From: Avena insularis
Lineage: Eukaryota; Streptophyta; Magnoliopsida; Poales; Poaceae
Assembly (NCBI GenBank): GCA_023614405.1
Contig: CM042684.1
Span: 469,473,650-469,537,649, forward strand
DNA length: 64,000 bases
Reading direction: 5' to 3'
Position 1 is the first letter of the stretch. The number at the start of each line of letters is the position of its first letter. The notes under the pieces are model-generated. The model was not told the origin of the DNA, searched no databases, and saw only the letters and a program-made list of their open reading frames with translations. Positions 34,509 to 45,984 of this stretch are shown in pieces. A program made the translations under genes and the position numbers.

Positions 34509-36479
34509 ACTGTCTAATCTCTTATTGTATAGTACTACTGCCAATGCTAGCTGTTCTGCTCTGCATGTACAGTCAAATATCTGCCTCTAAGGTAATTCGG
34601 GCTCAACTGTTCATTTGACATAAAAAACAGTTCGCATGTATGCGAACCTGGGGCACCACATGCACCGTCCCCTCAGTGCTTTGAGATTGGTGAGACATTT
34701 GGCATTTGTGTCCTACATAAATCTAATAATTGAAACATAAGCAAAACTTTTATGAAACCAGATTTAAACATGGGTGAAACTTGTGACACGCTATATTGAG
34801 AAGTTCAGAAATAATGTTTTGGGTCAGCACATGGCTAACGTCACTGCTAGCATCACCTCTGTATATACCGGCGCCTTTTCTACCCCGCGCCTACTATTTC
34901 TTAATCGTTTGACTTTGATGTTTCTCCCCTGTCTGATACTTTGAATTCTATTTACCTTTTTGTGATCCCAGGTATGCTCCCGGGTGCCATCCGAGCGCAC
35001 GACAAATAAATGACAAGCTAGAGGATCACCTGGTCTGCGCAAAATGTGCAACGCCAGTAAAGTCCACGACGGCTCTACGCCGCTGCTAGCACTCTTGTAG
35101 ATCTCGATGCTCTCTCTATCTAAGCAACGCATCATCGTCGTATACTCGTATCATGAAGATCGCTCTCAGTACGACGACACGGTTTGTTTAGAGAGAAACA
35201 ATTGCTCTCATTAACAAAGATGGACGCAAAGATTCTTCTATCTATGCCTAAGCAGAATGCAAAAGCACTATTTGATATGTTGTGTGGAAGCAATGCATGA
35301 GCACGACTTAACAATGGAGGGAAGGGGTGTGGTCTGGAGGGATAGATCGCAGCCAAGTTGCATGGTAGGAGCAAGCTAGGCGCGATAGGTGAACCAATCA
35401 AGAAGGCTTTGGTTAGGATTCTTCGTTGAGTTTCATTCTACCCGAGGTTTGGTTTTGCGACACAGCGCGAGGCGTCCCTCGAGAGCCTAGGAGGGCATTA
35501 CTTATGGACGTGGAGCCGATCGAGCTGCACCCCGTACTCCATTAAATTAAGTTTAGCGGCAGCGCGCACCACCCCGCCTGGCCGGCTGCCCTGCTCCTGG
35601 TAAGGGAATCAATCAATGAGTACGTACGTCGCGTACGGATGGCTTCATTCTTCTTCGGCCGTGAAAATTATTCATGGGGTTGTTGGGCATACCGTACTGC
35701 CGTAACGCGACCACTTGATTGATTCTCCTTTCTACTGCCAAAATCCATGGAGTAGCAGTTATTCGTGCTAATATGGGCTAAATGGCAACTCCATTATTAT
35801 ATTCTTTTTTTTTGCGGAAGTCCATTATTATTATATTTGTTCTCTGGAAGTACTCCCTCCGTTCGGAAATATAAGACATTTTAGCTTTGTGCTATGAGTG
35901 TATCTAGACACTTTTTAATGCAAGGTTTATTTCAAACTTCTACGAATCTATACACTAAAAGATATCTAGATATATTCGATTCACAAAGCTAAAACGTCTT
36001 ATATTTCCAAACGGAGGGAGTACAGGTCAATGTGGGGAAACTTTACCAGAAAGAAAATGGCGAGGTGAGCTGCTGCAGGAGAAAAGAAAATGCATGCTTT
36101 GCCGATTGTACCATTTCATGCTTGGTATACCTGGATCTGAATAGCCTGCAACCGGCAGGAAGGTGCCTGCCTAGTTCAGTCTTTGCTACCGATGATTCAC
36201 TTGCATTAACAAAACCAAAAGTAAAGATTACGACAGACGATATATGACGGAGAAAATATAAGCGGCACTAGGCCAACTTGTGCAAGTAGCTAGCGGCCTA
36301 GCGGGCAGCATTTTCCCCTCCCATGTCCTCTACGTGCTGGCTACTTCCACGGTCAATGCATGAGCGCAATTCGATTTGCTCTTCCTTCCTTCCCTCGCGG
36401 CCGTCTTTGTTTTTTTCTTCGCTAAAAAGTATTCCTACGTAGTTGCATAAATTATCATAAGTGAAAACCGAACTTGCAC
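34509..36479 (+). repeat. Duplicated unit, copy 2
   Basis: The least interrupted copy, showing a basic unit of about 2.0 kb. It starts CTGTCTAATCTCTTATTG, has GAAGATCACTTGG-equivalent GAGGATCACCTGGTC at 35022, GATTCTTCTATCTATGCC at 35231, GTTGTTGGGCATACC at 35679, and ends with GGTCAATGCATGAGCGCAAT at 36350 and beyond. It holds one Stowaway MITE. The 34430-34508 junction with copy 1 contains a short Stowaway remnant. Confidence 0.8.
35853..36020. mobile_element. Stowaway MITE, complete
   Basis: 168 bp with the standard ends CTCCCTCCGTTCGGAAATAT and its inverted form, TA target duplication at 35851-35852 and 36021-36022. Confidence 0.95.
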
Positions 36480-36949
36480 GCAAAGCTCCCGATCCCCGCG
36501 TCGCCCAACCTAGGCGACACGGTGGGCAACCGCGCCGCCGGCCTAGAGCTCTGTTATATGTTGATCCAAATTCTATAAAATAGAGACCAACTTTCGATGG
36601 AGCGAAGCAAGGCCCGTCGTCGGAGGCTTGGGCCGATGCGGATCGTTGATGACCTAGGTTACCACCGTTATATATACCTCTTGTAAGCCGCCGGCTGGGA
36701 CAAGTTGCATCTGTAAAATCCCCGGCGTTGTGTAAACACTCCTGTTATAGTGAAGTTTCGTTGGCTGGCGCCCGTGGTTTTCTCCCTCTCTTTGTTGGAG
36801 AGGGTTTTCCACGTTAAATCTGTGCCCGCCTTGCTGCGATTTTATTTTCGTTCTTCGTTATTTACTTGTCGCAAAGCTAACAAGCTCCCCCTCCCCTCCG
36901 TCACCGCCAAAGGTCCCGGCGGGCAAACCCCGGGAGGCGACGGCGGTGG
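36480..36949 (+). other. LTR/LINE-like fragment left of Copia element 3
   Basis: Contains leader-like sequence (TATATATACCTCTTGTAAG at 36669; GAGGGTTTTCCACGTTAAAT near 36800) typical of a retroelement R-U5 region, then a GC-rich stretch that continues at 43827 once Copia element 3 is removed. Family not determined. Confidence 0.4.
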
Positions 36950-38634
36950 TGATGGGTTCGTAGCATGGAAAACAAAAAATTTCTACCGCAAGAACGAACA
37001 AAACCCAGATCTAATCTAGATAAAAGCCAAGATCTAATCTATTAGACATGAGCAACGAGATAGATCTGAACTAACCCTCGTAGAACCGAAAGCGTTACGA
37101 GATTAGATCTCGGGGTTGATGTAGTCGATCACTTGCCGATCTCAAGATCGTGTGGACGATCCTTCTGGCGCCGCGTTCCGGCAGCTTCCAGCTTCGGTCA
37201 CACGTGAGTCAGCAGACCTTCCTCTCCTGTCCAAATGGAGGTAGTAGATCTTCTCCACGGAATCCCAAAGCAGACGACGGTGTGGTGGTGGTGGTGGAGG
37301 AGAGAATTCTGCAGGGCTTCGCCTAAGCCGGAGCAGAGCGAAGGAAGAGGAGAGAGGCGGCGGCTAGGGATTGTTATGGGAGAGGACTAGGAGGGGCGCC
37401 CCCTCCCCTCTATTTAAAGGAGGGAGGCGCGCCATGGGAGGTGGAGTCCTAGTAGGACTCCCCTCCTTGGCCGGCGGGTTGGGAAGGGGGGGGAGGAGTC
37501 CTCCTCCCCCACGAATCCGTGTCTAGCCCCCACAAGGTTTCCTTGACCCTTTCTTGGTTTTCAAGCAAACTCCAAGAACTCTTCTAGAACCTTCCAGAAC
37601 ATTCCGAAACCTTCTAGAATCTCCATACAAACACTCCGGAACATTTCCTAACTTAGAAAATGATCCCAATATATGAATCTTATTCTCCGGACAATTCTGG
37701 ATCTCCTCGTGATGTCCCGGATCCAATCCGAGACTCCGAACAACATTCGGTCTCCAACGCATATTCCATATCTACTTAAAACAACTTCGAACCTTAAGTG
37801 TGTCACCGTACGGTTCGTGAATATGCAGACATGATGGAGACACCTCTCCGATCAATAACCATCAGCGGGATCTGGAGATCCATAACGGCTCCTACATACT
37901 CAACGATGACTTCTTGATCGATAGAACCATTAACATACGAAACCAATTCCCTTTGTCACACGATATTCTACTTATCCGAGGTTTGATCGTCGGTATCTCC
38001 ATACTTAGTTCTACCTCGTTACTGATAAGTACTCTTTACTCGTTCCATGTTATGTCATCCCTTGTGACCTAGTCACATGCTTGCAAGCTAACTAGATGAC
38101 ATTCCACCGAGAGGGCCCAGAGCATATCTATCCGTCATAAGGATGGACAAATCCCAATCTTGGTCCATGCGCTTCAACACATACTTTCAGAATACCCAAT
38201 GACACCTTTATAACCACCCAGTTACGAAGCAGTGTTTGATGTCATCAAAGTACCCATCCGGTGATAGTGATTAACATAACCTCATGGTCGAAGGATTAGG
38301 TTATTATGCATTTGAAAGCTAACAGCAATACGAACTTAATGACTTGATCTTATGCTACGCTTACTATGGGTGTGTGTCCATCACATCATTCTCCTAATGA
38401 TATAACCTTGTTATTAATGACATCCAATGTCCATGATCAGGAAACCATGATCATCATTTAATCAACAAGCTACTTCCACAAGAGGCTTACTAGGGACTCT
38501 TTTATGTTTACAAAACACACATGTATTAGTGTTTTCTTATAATACAATTATAGCATGGGATGTAAACATTCATCATAAACACAAAGATATAATATAACCA
38601 CTTTTATTATTGCCTCTTGGGCATATCTCCAACA
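36950..38634 (-). repeat. 3' LTR of Copia element 3
   Basis: 1685 bp, intact, with a TATA-like sequence at 37411-37418 and the heat-shock-element-like array at 37582-37619. The purine-rich tract AAGTGGGAGAC follows inside the element at 38635-38645 on the minus strand. Confidence 0.92.
37582..37619 (-). promoter_or_regulatory. Heat-shock-element-like array in LTR (element 3)
   Basis: Modules at 37582, 37587, 37592, 37597, 37602, 37607 (AAA), 37612 and 37617, all at five-base steps, identical in layout to element 1. Confidence 0.58.
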
Positions 38635-38667
38635 GTCTCCCACTTGCACTAGAGTCAATAATCTAGA

Positions 38668-39072
38668 TTACATGGTAATATACCTAACACCCATAGTGTT
38701 CTGGTGTTGGTCATGCTTTACTCTAGGGAGAGGTTTAGTCAACGGATTTGCCACATTCAGATCAGTGTGTACTTTGCAAATCTTTATGTCACCATCTCGG
38801 ACATATTCGTGAATAGCATGGAAACGTAGCTTGATGTGCTTCAGCCTGCTATGTGACCTTGGCTCCTGTGCATTAGCTATGGCACCTGTGTTGTCACAGT
38901 AGATGGCCATCGGGTCCAACGCACTGGGAACCACGCCAAGTTCAGTAATGAACTCCTTCATCCATATGGCTTCTTGTGCAGCCTCCGAAGCAGCTATGTA
39001 TTCCGATTCAGTTGAAGATTTCGCCACAACGCTTTGCTTGGCACTCCTCCAGCTCACTGTAGCACCATTCAA
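38668..39072 (-). pseudogene. Copia RNase H region (element 3)
   Basis: Shows SAKQSVVAKSSTESEYIA, EAIWMKEFITELGV, IYCDNTGAIANAQEP and HIKLRFHAIHEYVRDG, the classical Copia RNase H motifs with catalytic acidic residues. A stop separates it from the preceding reverse transcriptase frame (SWNTDPDDSKS then stop). The ATG at 39072 is internal, not a true start. Confidence 0.9.
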
Positions 39073-39090
39073 AATAAATACGTATCCAGA

Positions 39091-39360
39091 CTATGACTTC
39101 GAGTCATCTGGATCGGTGTTCCAACTAGCATCAGTGTAACCGTTTACAAAATGTTGATTCCAACTCCGGGATGCTTGCTTCAGCCCATAAATGAAGCGCT
39201 GAAGTTTGCATACCTTGTCAGCATCTTTAGGATCGACAAAACCCTTGGGTTGTACCATATACAACTCTTCCTCGATGTCACCATTAAGGAACGCCGTTTT
39301 GACATCCATCTGCCAAATTTCATAATCGAAATATGCAGTGATTGCTAACAAAATCCTCAC
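39091..39360 (-). pseudogene. Copia reverse transcriptase fragment (element 3)
   Basis: Contains IWQMDVKTAFLNGDIEEELY, QPKGFVDP and RFIYGLKQASRSWNQHF, then jumps straight to YTDASWNTDPDDSKS. The segment between, including the YVDD active-site box and the rest of the palm, is missing. Enzyme activity is therefore impossible. Confidence 0.9.
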
Positions 39361-39374
39361 AGACTTTAGCTTCG

Positions 39375-40103
39375 CTACTGGTGAGAAAGTCTCATCGTAG
39401 TCAACTCCTTAAATTTGTCGGAACCCTTTCGCGACAAGTCGAGCTTTATAGACAGTAACATTACCATCAGCATCTGTTTTTCTTTTGAAAATCCATTTGT
39501 TTTCGACAGCCTTACGGCCATCCGGTAAGTCCACCAAAGTTCATACTTGGTTTCGTACATGGATCCCATTTCGGATTTTATGGCTTCTAGCCATTTGTCA
39601 GAATCTGGGCTCACCATAGCTTCTTCATACGTCGCAGGGTCATCAGTGTTGTCCACCAACATGACGTTCAACGCAGAGTTATACCACTCAGGAGTGGTAC
39701 GAACCCTCGTTGACCTGCGAGGTTCAGCAGTAACTTCGTTTGAAGTTTCATGATCACCATCATTAGCTTCCTCTCCAGTTGGTGCAGGCGGCACAAAAAC
39801 ATCTTCCGGTGTTGCGCTACTCTCAACTCCGAGAGAAGGTTCAATAACCTCGTCGAGTTCTACTTTCCTTCCAGTCACTTCTTTCGAGAGAAACTCCTTC
39901 TCAAGAAACGATCCATTCTTGGCAACGAAAACTTTGCCTTCGGATCTATGATAGAAGGTATACCCAATTGTTTCTTTCAGGTATCCTATGAAGACGCATT
40001 TCTCCGCTTTGGGTTCAAGCTTATCAGGTTGTAACTTCTTTACATACGCTTCGCAACCACAAACTTTAAGGAACGACAACTTAGGTTTCTTACCAAACCA
40101 CAA
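39375..40103 (-). pseudogene. Copia integrase C-terminus to RT N-terminus (element 3)
   Basis: Starts in the integrase tail with LSFLKVCGCEAYVKKLQPDK and FIGYLKETIGYTFYHR, passes an acidic linker with RRSTRVRTTPEWYNS, and enters reverse transcriptase at PATYEEAMVSPDSDKWLEAI. The frame is lost after KYELWWT. A gap and frame change separate it from the gag-integrase frame upstream. Confidence 0.88.
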
Positions 40104-40226
40104 TTAAATGCGGTGTCGTTTCAACGGATTTAGATGGTGCCCTATTTAAAGTGAATGCGTGTCTCTAATGCATAGCCCCAAAGCGATAGCGGTAATCTGT
40201 AAGAGACATCATAGACCGAACCATAT

Positions 40227-42032
40227 CTAAGAGAGTTCGATTATGACGCGTTCAGACACACCATTACCTGTTGTCTTTGTTAACTGTGAAAGTATTTCAC
40301 ATTTCTTTAAATGCATGCCAAACTCATAACTCAGATATTCACCTCCGCGGTCAGAACGCAGAAACTTAATCTTCTTGTTACGATGATTTTCCACTTCACT
40401 TTGAAATTCCTTAAACTTCTCAAAAGTTTTGGACTTATGTTTCATAAAGTAGACATATCCATATCTACTTAAGTCATCCGTGAAAGTGAGAACATAACGA
40501 TATCCACCATGCAACGCTACACTCATTGGACCGCACACATCGTTATGTATTATTTCCAATAAGTCTGTAGCTCGCTCTATTATTCCAGAAAATGGAGTCT
40601 TAGTCATTTTTCCCATTAGACATGCTTCGTATCTTTCAAGTGATTCAAAATCAAGTGATTCAAGAAGTCCATCAGAATGGAGTTTCTTCATACGCTTCAC
40701 TCCAATGTGACCAAGACGACAGTGCCACATGTATGTAGAATTATCATTCAATCTTATTCGTTTAGCATCTATGTTGTGAACATGTGTATCACTACTATCG
40801 AGATTCAATAAGAATAAACCATTTATCTCAGGTGCATTACCATAAAAGATATTACTCATATAAATCGAACAACCTTTATTCTCAGACTTAAAAGAGTAAC
40901 CGTCTCGCAATAAACAAGATCTAGATATAATGTTCATGCTTAACGCAGGCACCAAATAACAATTATTTAAATTTAAAACTAATCCCGAAGGTAGATATAG
41001 AGGGAGCGTGCCGACGGCGATCACATCAACCTTGGAGCCATTTCCAACGCGCATCGTCACCTCGTCTCTTGCCAGTCTTCGTTTATTCCGTAGCTCCTGT
41101 TTTGAGTTACAAATATGAGCAACCGAACCAGTATCAAATACCCAGACACTACTATGACTACTAGTAAGATACACATCAATAACATGTATATCGAATATAC
41201 CTTTCTTCTTGATGTTGTCGTTCTTCAGATCTGCCAGGTACTTGGGGCAGTTACGCTTCCAGTGACCAGCACCCTTGCAGTAGAAGCACTTAGTTTTAGG
41301 TTTAGGACCAGCCTTGGGCTTCTTAGCAGGTGCGGCAACTTTCTTGTCGTCCTTCTTGAAGTTGCCCTTTTTCTTAGGCTTGCCCTGTTTCTTGAAATTG
41401 GTGGTCTTATTGACCATCAACACTTGGTGCTCCTTCTTGATCTCCACTTCAGCAGTTTTCAGCATGGACGATAGTTCAGGCAACGTCTTGTTCATGCAGT
41501 GCATATTATAGTTCATCACAAAGTTCTTATAACTCGGTGGCAGTGATTGGAGGACACGGTGAATCCCTAACTCATTAGGAATCGTTATCCCCAACTCTTG
41601 GAGTTTGTTTGCGTGCCCAGACATGGTGAGCACGTGCTCGCTAACGGAGCTTCCCTCTTCCATCTTGCAGGTAAAGAACTTCTCGGAGGCCTCATAGCTC
41701 TCCACGGCCGCGTGAGTCTCAAAAATGAGCTTGAGCTCCTTAATGATCTCGAACAGGTCGTGGTGCTCAAAACGCTTCTAGAGCTCGCTTCTATACCGTC
41801 ATGGATGGCACACTGAATCGTGGAGTAATGATTTTTCGAGTGGCGTAAACATTCTTTCGTCATCGATGGCATCATCTGCAGTGGGTCACCTAGCGGTGCT
41901 TCGAGCACATAGGTCATCCGACCAGTCCCGAGGACAATCTTGGACCACGGAGCCATCCGGTAAGTTGCTTCCATTATTCTTAAGCTTTTCTTTCTCTAGG
42001 AACGCATTGAAATTGATGGAGAGATTCGCCAT
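40227..42032 (-). pseudogene. Copia gag - protease - integrase N-terminal part (element 3)
   Basis: A gag start (MANLSINF) is at 42032, but the first ~100 codons are broken by frameshifts. From 41705 a 492-codon open frame has gag tail, zinc knuckle CFYCKGAGHWKRNC, protease VWVFDTGSVAHIC, the pre-integrase HCRLGHIGVKRMKKLHSDGL and integrase with NDVCGPM, FTDDLSRYGYVYF and FLRSDRGGEY. It ends at GVSERVIIELS, where the frame shifts. This is the best preserved coding part of any Copia element here. Confidence 0.92.
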
Positions 42033-43228
42033 AATTTACAACAAATTTGCAAGTAGTTTAGACTAAGTTTATGATAAATTGAGTTCTACTTTAATTCTTA
42101 AATTAACTAGGTGAACTCCCACTCAAAACAACATCCCTCACATTGTCTTAGTGATTACACGAACCAAGTCCACTACACCAAGTCCGATCTTCATGACAGA
42201 AATTGTAGTTTCATCGGCGAACAATCTTCATGTTCATCATATCACTTATATGATTCATGCTCTAGCTTTCGGTATTCCGTGTTCCGAGACCATGTTTGTA
42301 CATGCTAGGCTCGTCAAGATTAACCTTAGTTTCCGCATGTGCAAATCTGGCTTGCACCCGTTGTATGCACACATAGAATCTATCACATCCGATCATCACG
42401 AGATGCTTCGAGACGACGAGTCTTAGCAACGGTGCCAACTAAGGACGAACACTTTATTACTTGAAATTTAGTGAGAGGGATCATCTTATAATGCTACCGT
42501 CGCGATCTAAGCAATACAAGATGCATAAAGGATTAACATCATAGGCAATTCCTAATTAGTGTGATATGATATGGCCCTTTCTTCTTATGCCTTTGATCTC
42601 CATCTCCAAAGCACGGACATGAACTCCATCATCACCAGCATTGCGTCAAGGTCAGTGGCGCCGCTTCATGGTTGTCCGTCATCACCAGCAACTATTACAA
42701 CTACTTGAAATAAAGCTATTACAAGATAAATAGACACGCAGGTCTTAACAGAATTAAAGACAACCATTAGGCTCCTGCCGGTTGCCATATTACAACAAGG
42801 ATCATTGCATACATCAAATATAATCACAATCACATGATGGCCATATCACATCACAAAACCCCTGCAAAAACAAGTTAGACGCCTCTAATTTTCTTTGCAA
42901 GTTTTACGTGGTTTGGGGCTTTCGAATAAGAATGGATCTTACCTACGAAACTGAACCACAACGTTGATACAAGTGCTATCAAGTGAAAAGTGTAGATTGG
43001 ATCTATACTATGATGGGAGAGACAGACATCCGCAAATCCACTTGTGCAAAGCAAATTACACGTCAAGCGTGGAGCAAGTCTCATGTGCGATGACATGTAA
43101 GGTTAGCCCGAGCCACTTCATCCCACCATACTGCAAGATGCAAAGTACACAAAGCAAAAGACGGCACGAGCACCAATGCCCACAACATCATTGTGTTTTA
43201 CTCGTGCAACAGATCTACGCATAGACAA

Positions 43229-43241
43229 GGCTCTGATACCA
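43229..43241 (-). other. Primer-binding site of Copia element 3
   Basis: Minus-strand TGGTATCAGAGCC, one base from the LTR end at 43243, as in element 1. Confidence 0.9.
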
Positions 43242-43242
43242 C

Positions 43243-43826
43243 TGATGGGTTCGTAGCATGGAAAACAAAAAAATTCTACCGCAAGAACGAACAAAACCCA
43301 GATCTAATCTAGATAAAAGCCAAGATCTAATCTATTAGACATGAGCAACGAGATAGATCTGAACTAACCCTCGTAGAACCGAAAGCGTTACGAGATTAGA
43401 TCTCGGGGTTGATGTAGTCGATCACTTGCCGATCATCAAAGTACCCATCCGGTGATGGTGATTAACATAACCTCATGGTCGAAGGATTAGGTTACTATGC
43501 ATTTGAAAGCTTACAGCAATACGAACTTAATGACTTAATCTTATGCTACGCTTACTATGGGTGTGTGTCCATCACATCATTCTCCTAATGATATAACCTT
43601 GTTATTAATGACATCCAATGTCCATGATCAGAAAACCCTGATCATCATTTAATCAACAAGCTAGTTCCACAAGAGGCTTACTAGGGACTCTTTTATGTTT
43701 ACAAAACACACATGTATTAGTGTTTCCTTATAATACAATTATAGCATGGGATGTAAACATTCATCATAAACACAAAGATATAATAATAACCACTTTTATT
43801 ATTGCCTCTTGGGCATATCTCCAACA
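43243..43826 (-). repeat. 5' LTR of Copia element 3, internally deleted
   Basis: Only 584 bp remain. Sequence matches the 3' LTR from its end up to about 37143, then skips to about 38244 (junction near 43432, TTGCCGATC/ATCAAAGTACCC). The lost ~1.1 kb includes the TATA and heat-shock-like array, so the element could not be transcribed from its own 5' LTR. Both outer ends and the target duplication are intact. Confidence 0.9.
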
Positions 43827-44624
43827 GGTGGCAGGACCTTCTCCCTCGTGCATGGGCGAGGCTCTCTTCATCGGGAGCGTTGCGTGGCATGGCGGCGTTC
43901 GGCGAAGGAGCTGCAGGAGTTCTACGAGGCGCGTGACCCGGTGGTGTTCATTCAGGTGTTGCAACGCGGGTGTTGCGGCGACCGCGCTGGGAGGTGCTAG
44001 GCTGCGATGGCCCCTGGGTGCTGGCAAGAACGACGGTACTGGCCGGAGATGGTGTGGGTGAGGTCCTCCTGGCACCTGGGTGTGGCACCGGCGGTGTCTC
44101 ACGGTGATGCTGGATGACCGGAGTAGCATGGATGAGGGCGTCCTGGCGGCGCGGATCTGCAGGCCCAGATCTGGGCCCTTTAGGGCCTGATCTAGGTCGG
44201 GCAGGCCCTGGTTGGTGTGGGTCTATAGGCCGAGACCTAGTCTCCCTGAGCCATATGTTTCACCGCCTTCTCCTCCTCCCTCACTCCCTCCCTGGAACGA
44301 CGGCTACGCGGGTCTCCCGGTGGCCGGAAAGACCGGAGGTTGTAGGTTGTAACACCCCTAGTTCTACTTAATGTTAATTAGGGTCTAAATGCATCAAAAG
44401 CATCATGTTTATTTTGCTAAGACAAAACTCAAACAAGAATAAAGCAAAACCCTAAACCCTAATCCCCCTCTCTCTTTGTAATCCATTCAAATACTTTTGA
44501 TATTTTTGAAAATTACAAATATATGTGGAGCCGAATTTGATTACATGGGCCCTACAGTGTTTTCAACCTATTTACAAAATCCTACTAGTATTTTTCAAAT
44601 GTTTTAAAAACAGTTTTGAAGTGT
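43827..44624. other. GC-rich retroelement-like fragment and unassigned AT-rich piece
   Basis: 43827-44340 continues the GC-rich sequence left of Copia element 3 (36900-36949). It resembles LINE 5' leader sequence also seen at 56640-57360 (shared GGCCCAGATCTGGGCCC-like and GGGCAGGCCCTGG blocks). From 44350 TGTAACACCCC begins an AT-rich stretch, possibly an LTR fragment. No gene is supported. Confidence 0.4.
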
Positions 44625-44735
44625 TTTCATTTTGACCACACACACAATACAAAACATTGTGCTAGTAGCTAGCTAGTGCCGCGTGATATTAACTCCCCCT
44701 AGTTCATACGTACACTACATGATCATGATATGTAA

Positions 44736-45693
44736 GAGCAACTCCAACAACCGCGCTAAATCTTGGCGCTGTATAATTGCTTTTCACCGTGCGCGATTCT
44801 TGTTTAGCGCAACACCTGTTTCTCCTCCACCGGAGGCGCGCTAAAACCTACGCGCTAAAATAGAGCGACATATGCCCCTCCACCAGATGCGCTAAAATGC
44901 AGCGCGCGTGCCAGCGCAAATAGCTATTACCAACTTCACAACGCATCAACAAGATCAAACAAAACAAAATAAATAGAAGAACAAAGGACTCTCAACAATC
45001 ACCAAATACTTGTCTCACACAACCAAGTTCAACACAAATTAAGGACATAGTTCAAATGAAAATAGAAGGTGATAGAAGGTGGTGTGGGTGGACATAGTTT
45101 AACACAAACCAAGTTCAAGACTACATGTTGACACATCATTTGTCAATATCATCATAGCCATTGCCACTTCCATCTTGTGCTTCTTCTCCCTGGGAGTATT
45201 GGACGGTGGTGTGGGTGGTGTTGGCATGCGGCGCTCGTGGCGGTGGTACTCGTGGTCGCGCGCGGCGGAACGAAGTTGAAGAGCTGGCGAGCGTTGGAGC
45301 TCGCGACGGCGCCTGCGGTAGGGTTAGGGTTCGCCGCCGCCGGAACTTCCACACCGACGGTGCCACCGCTGGGGACCAAGTACTACGGCGAGTTGGACGG
45401 ATCCATCGCCGGAAAGTCGCCGACGTGCGCGCAGGCGAGGAAGAAATCGCGGCGTAGGAGGGGAGGATTTCAGCGGCGGTTGGTTCTTCGCGCGCGAGCG
45501 GGAGAGATAGAGCGCGCTGGCGGCCGGACACCAAATTTGGGGCGTGCGGGTGGGCAAATTGGCGAGCGCCCAGTTTTTTTACAGCGCGCCGGATTTTCGC
45601 GCGCCTGCTGGAGGACGAAAAAGTGCCCCGCGCGCGCTATATCAGCGCTTATTTTTACAGCGCCGGATTTTAGCGCGTCTGTTGGAGTTGCTC
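44736..45693. mobile_element. Harbinger-like nonautonomous element
   Basis: 958 bp with inverted-repeat ends GAGCAACTCCAAC(A)...GCGCTAAA at both termini, inserted in copy 3 where copy 1 is continuous (28661-28690). Flanks TGTAA and TGTTA do not give a clean target duplication. GC-rich internal ORFs on both strands (45136-45725) have no recognisable domain and overlap each other; they may derive from captured or former second-ORF sequence. Confidence 0.7.
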
Positions 45694-45984
45694 TGTTACT
45701 TTATGGATGGATGCTAGCTAGCTAGTGCTTGTTTGTTCTTGCGATGCCAAAATCAATTTGTTTTTATTTTGGTTGACAACCAACGATGTAATATCAAGAT
45801 TCCCCAACCAAAGTTGCTAAATTAATATCTGAGAGAGTACTATGCGGTTGATTTAGAAGGATTCATGGGGCCGGTTCTTAATCCAAAAATCAGGACCAGT
45901 TAAGTTGTGCCAAACGAATGCACATGGAGTTGCCAAAGCAACAAATGAAAGCCAGTCACCAAACCGTAGCTAAATGGGTGATAA

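Larger units (their letters stand above)
36950..43826 (-). mobile_element. Copia element 3 (Angela/WIS/BARE-like) with recognisable gag-pol
   Basis: Minus-strand element with target duplication GGTGG (36945-36949, 43827-43831), 3' LTR 36950-38634, primer site 43229-43241, and 5' LTR 43243-43826 shortened by a ~1.1 kb internal deletion. Gag, protease, integrase, reverse transcriptase and RNase H pieces are in the usual Copia order, broken by frameshifts, stops and a deletion in reverse transcriptase. Leader sequence 42111-42450 matches 6141-6460 of element 1, so the three Copia elements are related. Confidence 0.93.

Noticed and set aside
35220..35299. Small ORF MDAKILLSMPKQ... in the duplicated unit
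   Set aside because: Open only in copy 2; a stop or frame change interrupts it in copies 1, 4 and 5, so it is not conserved as protein.
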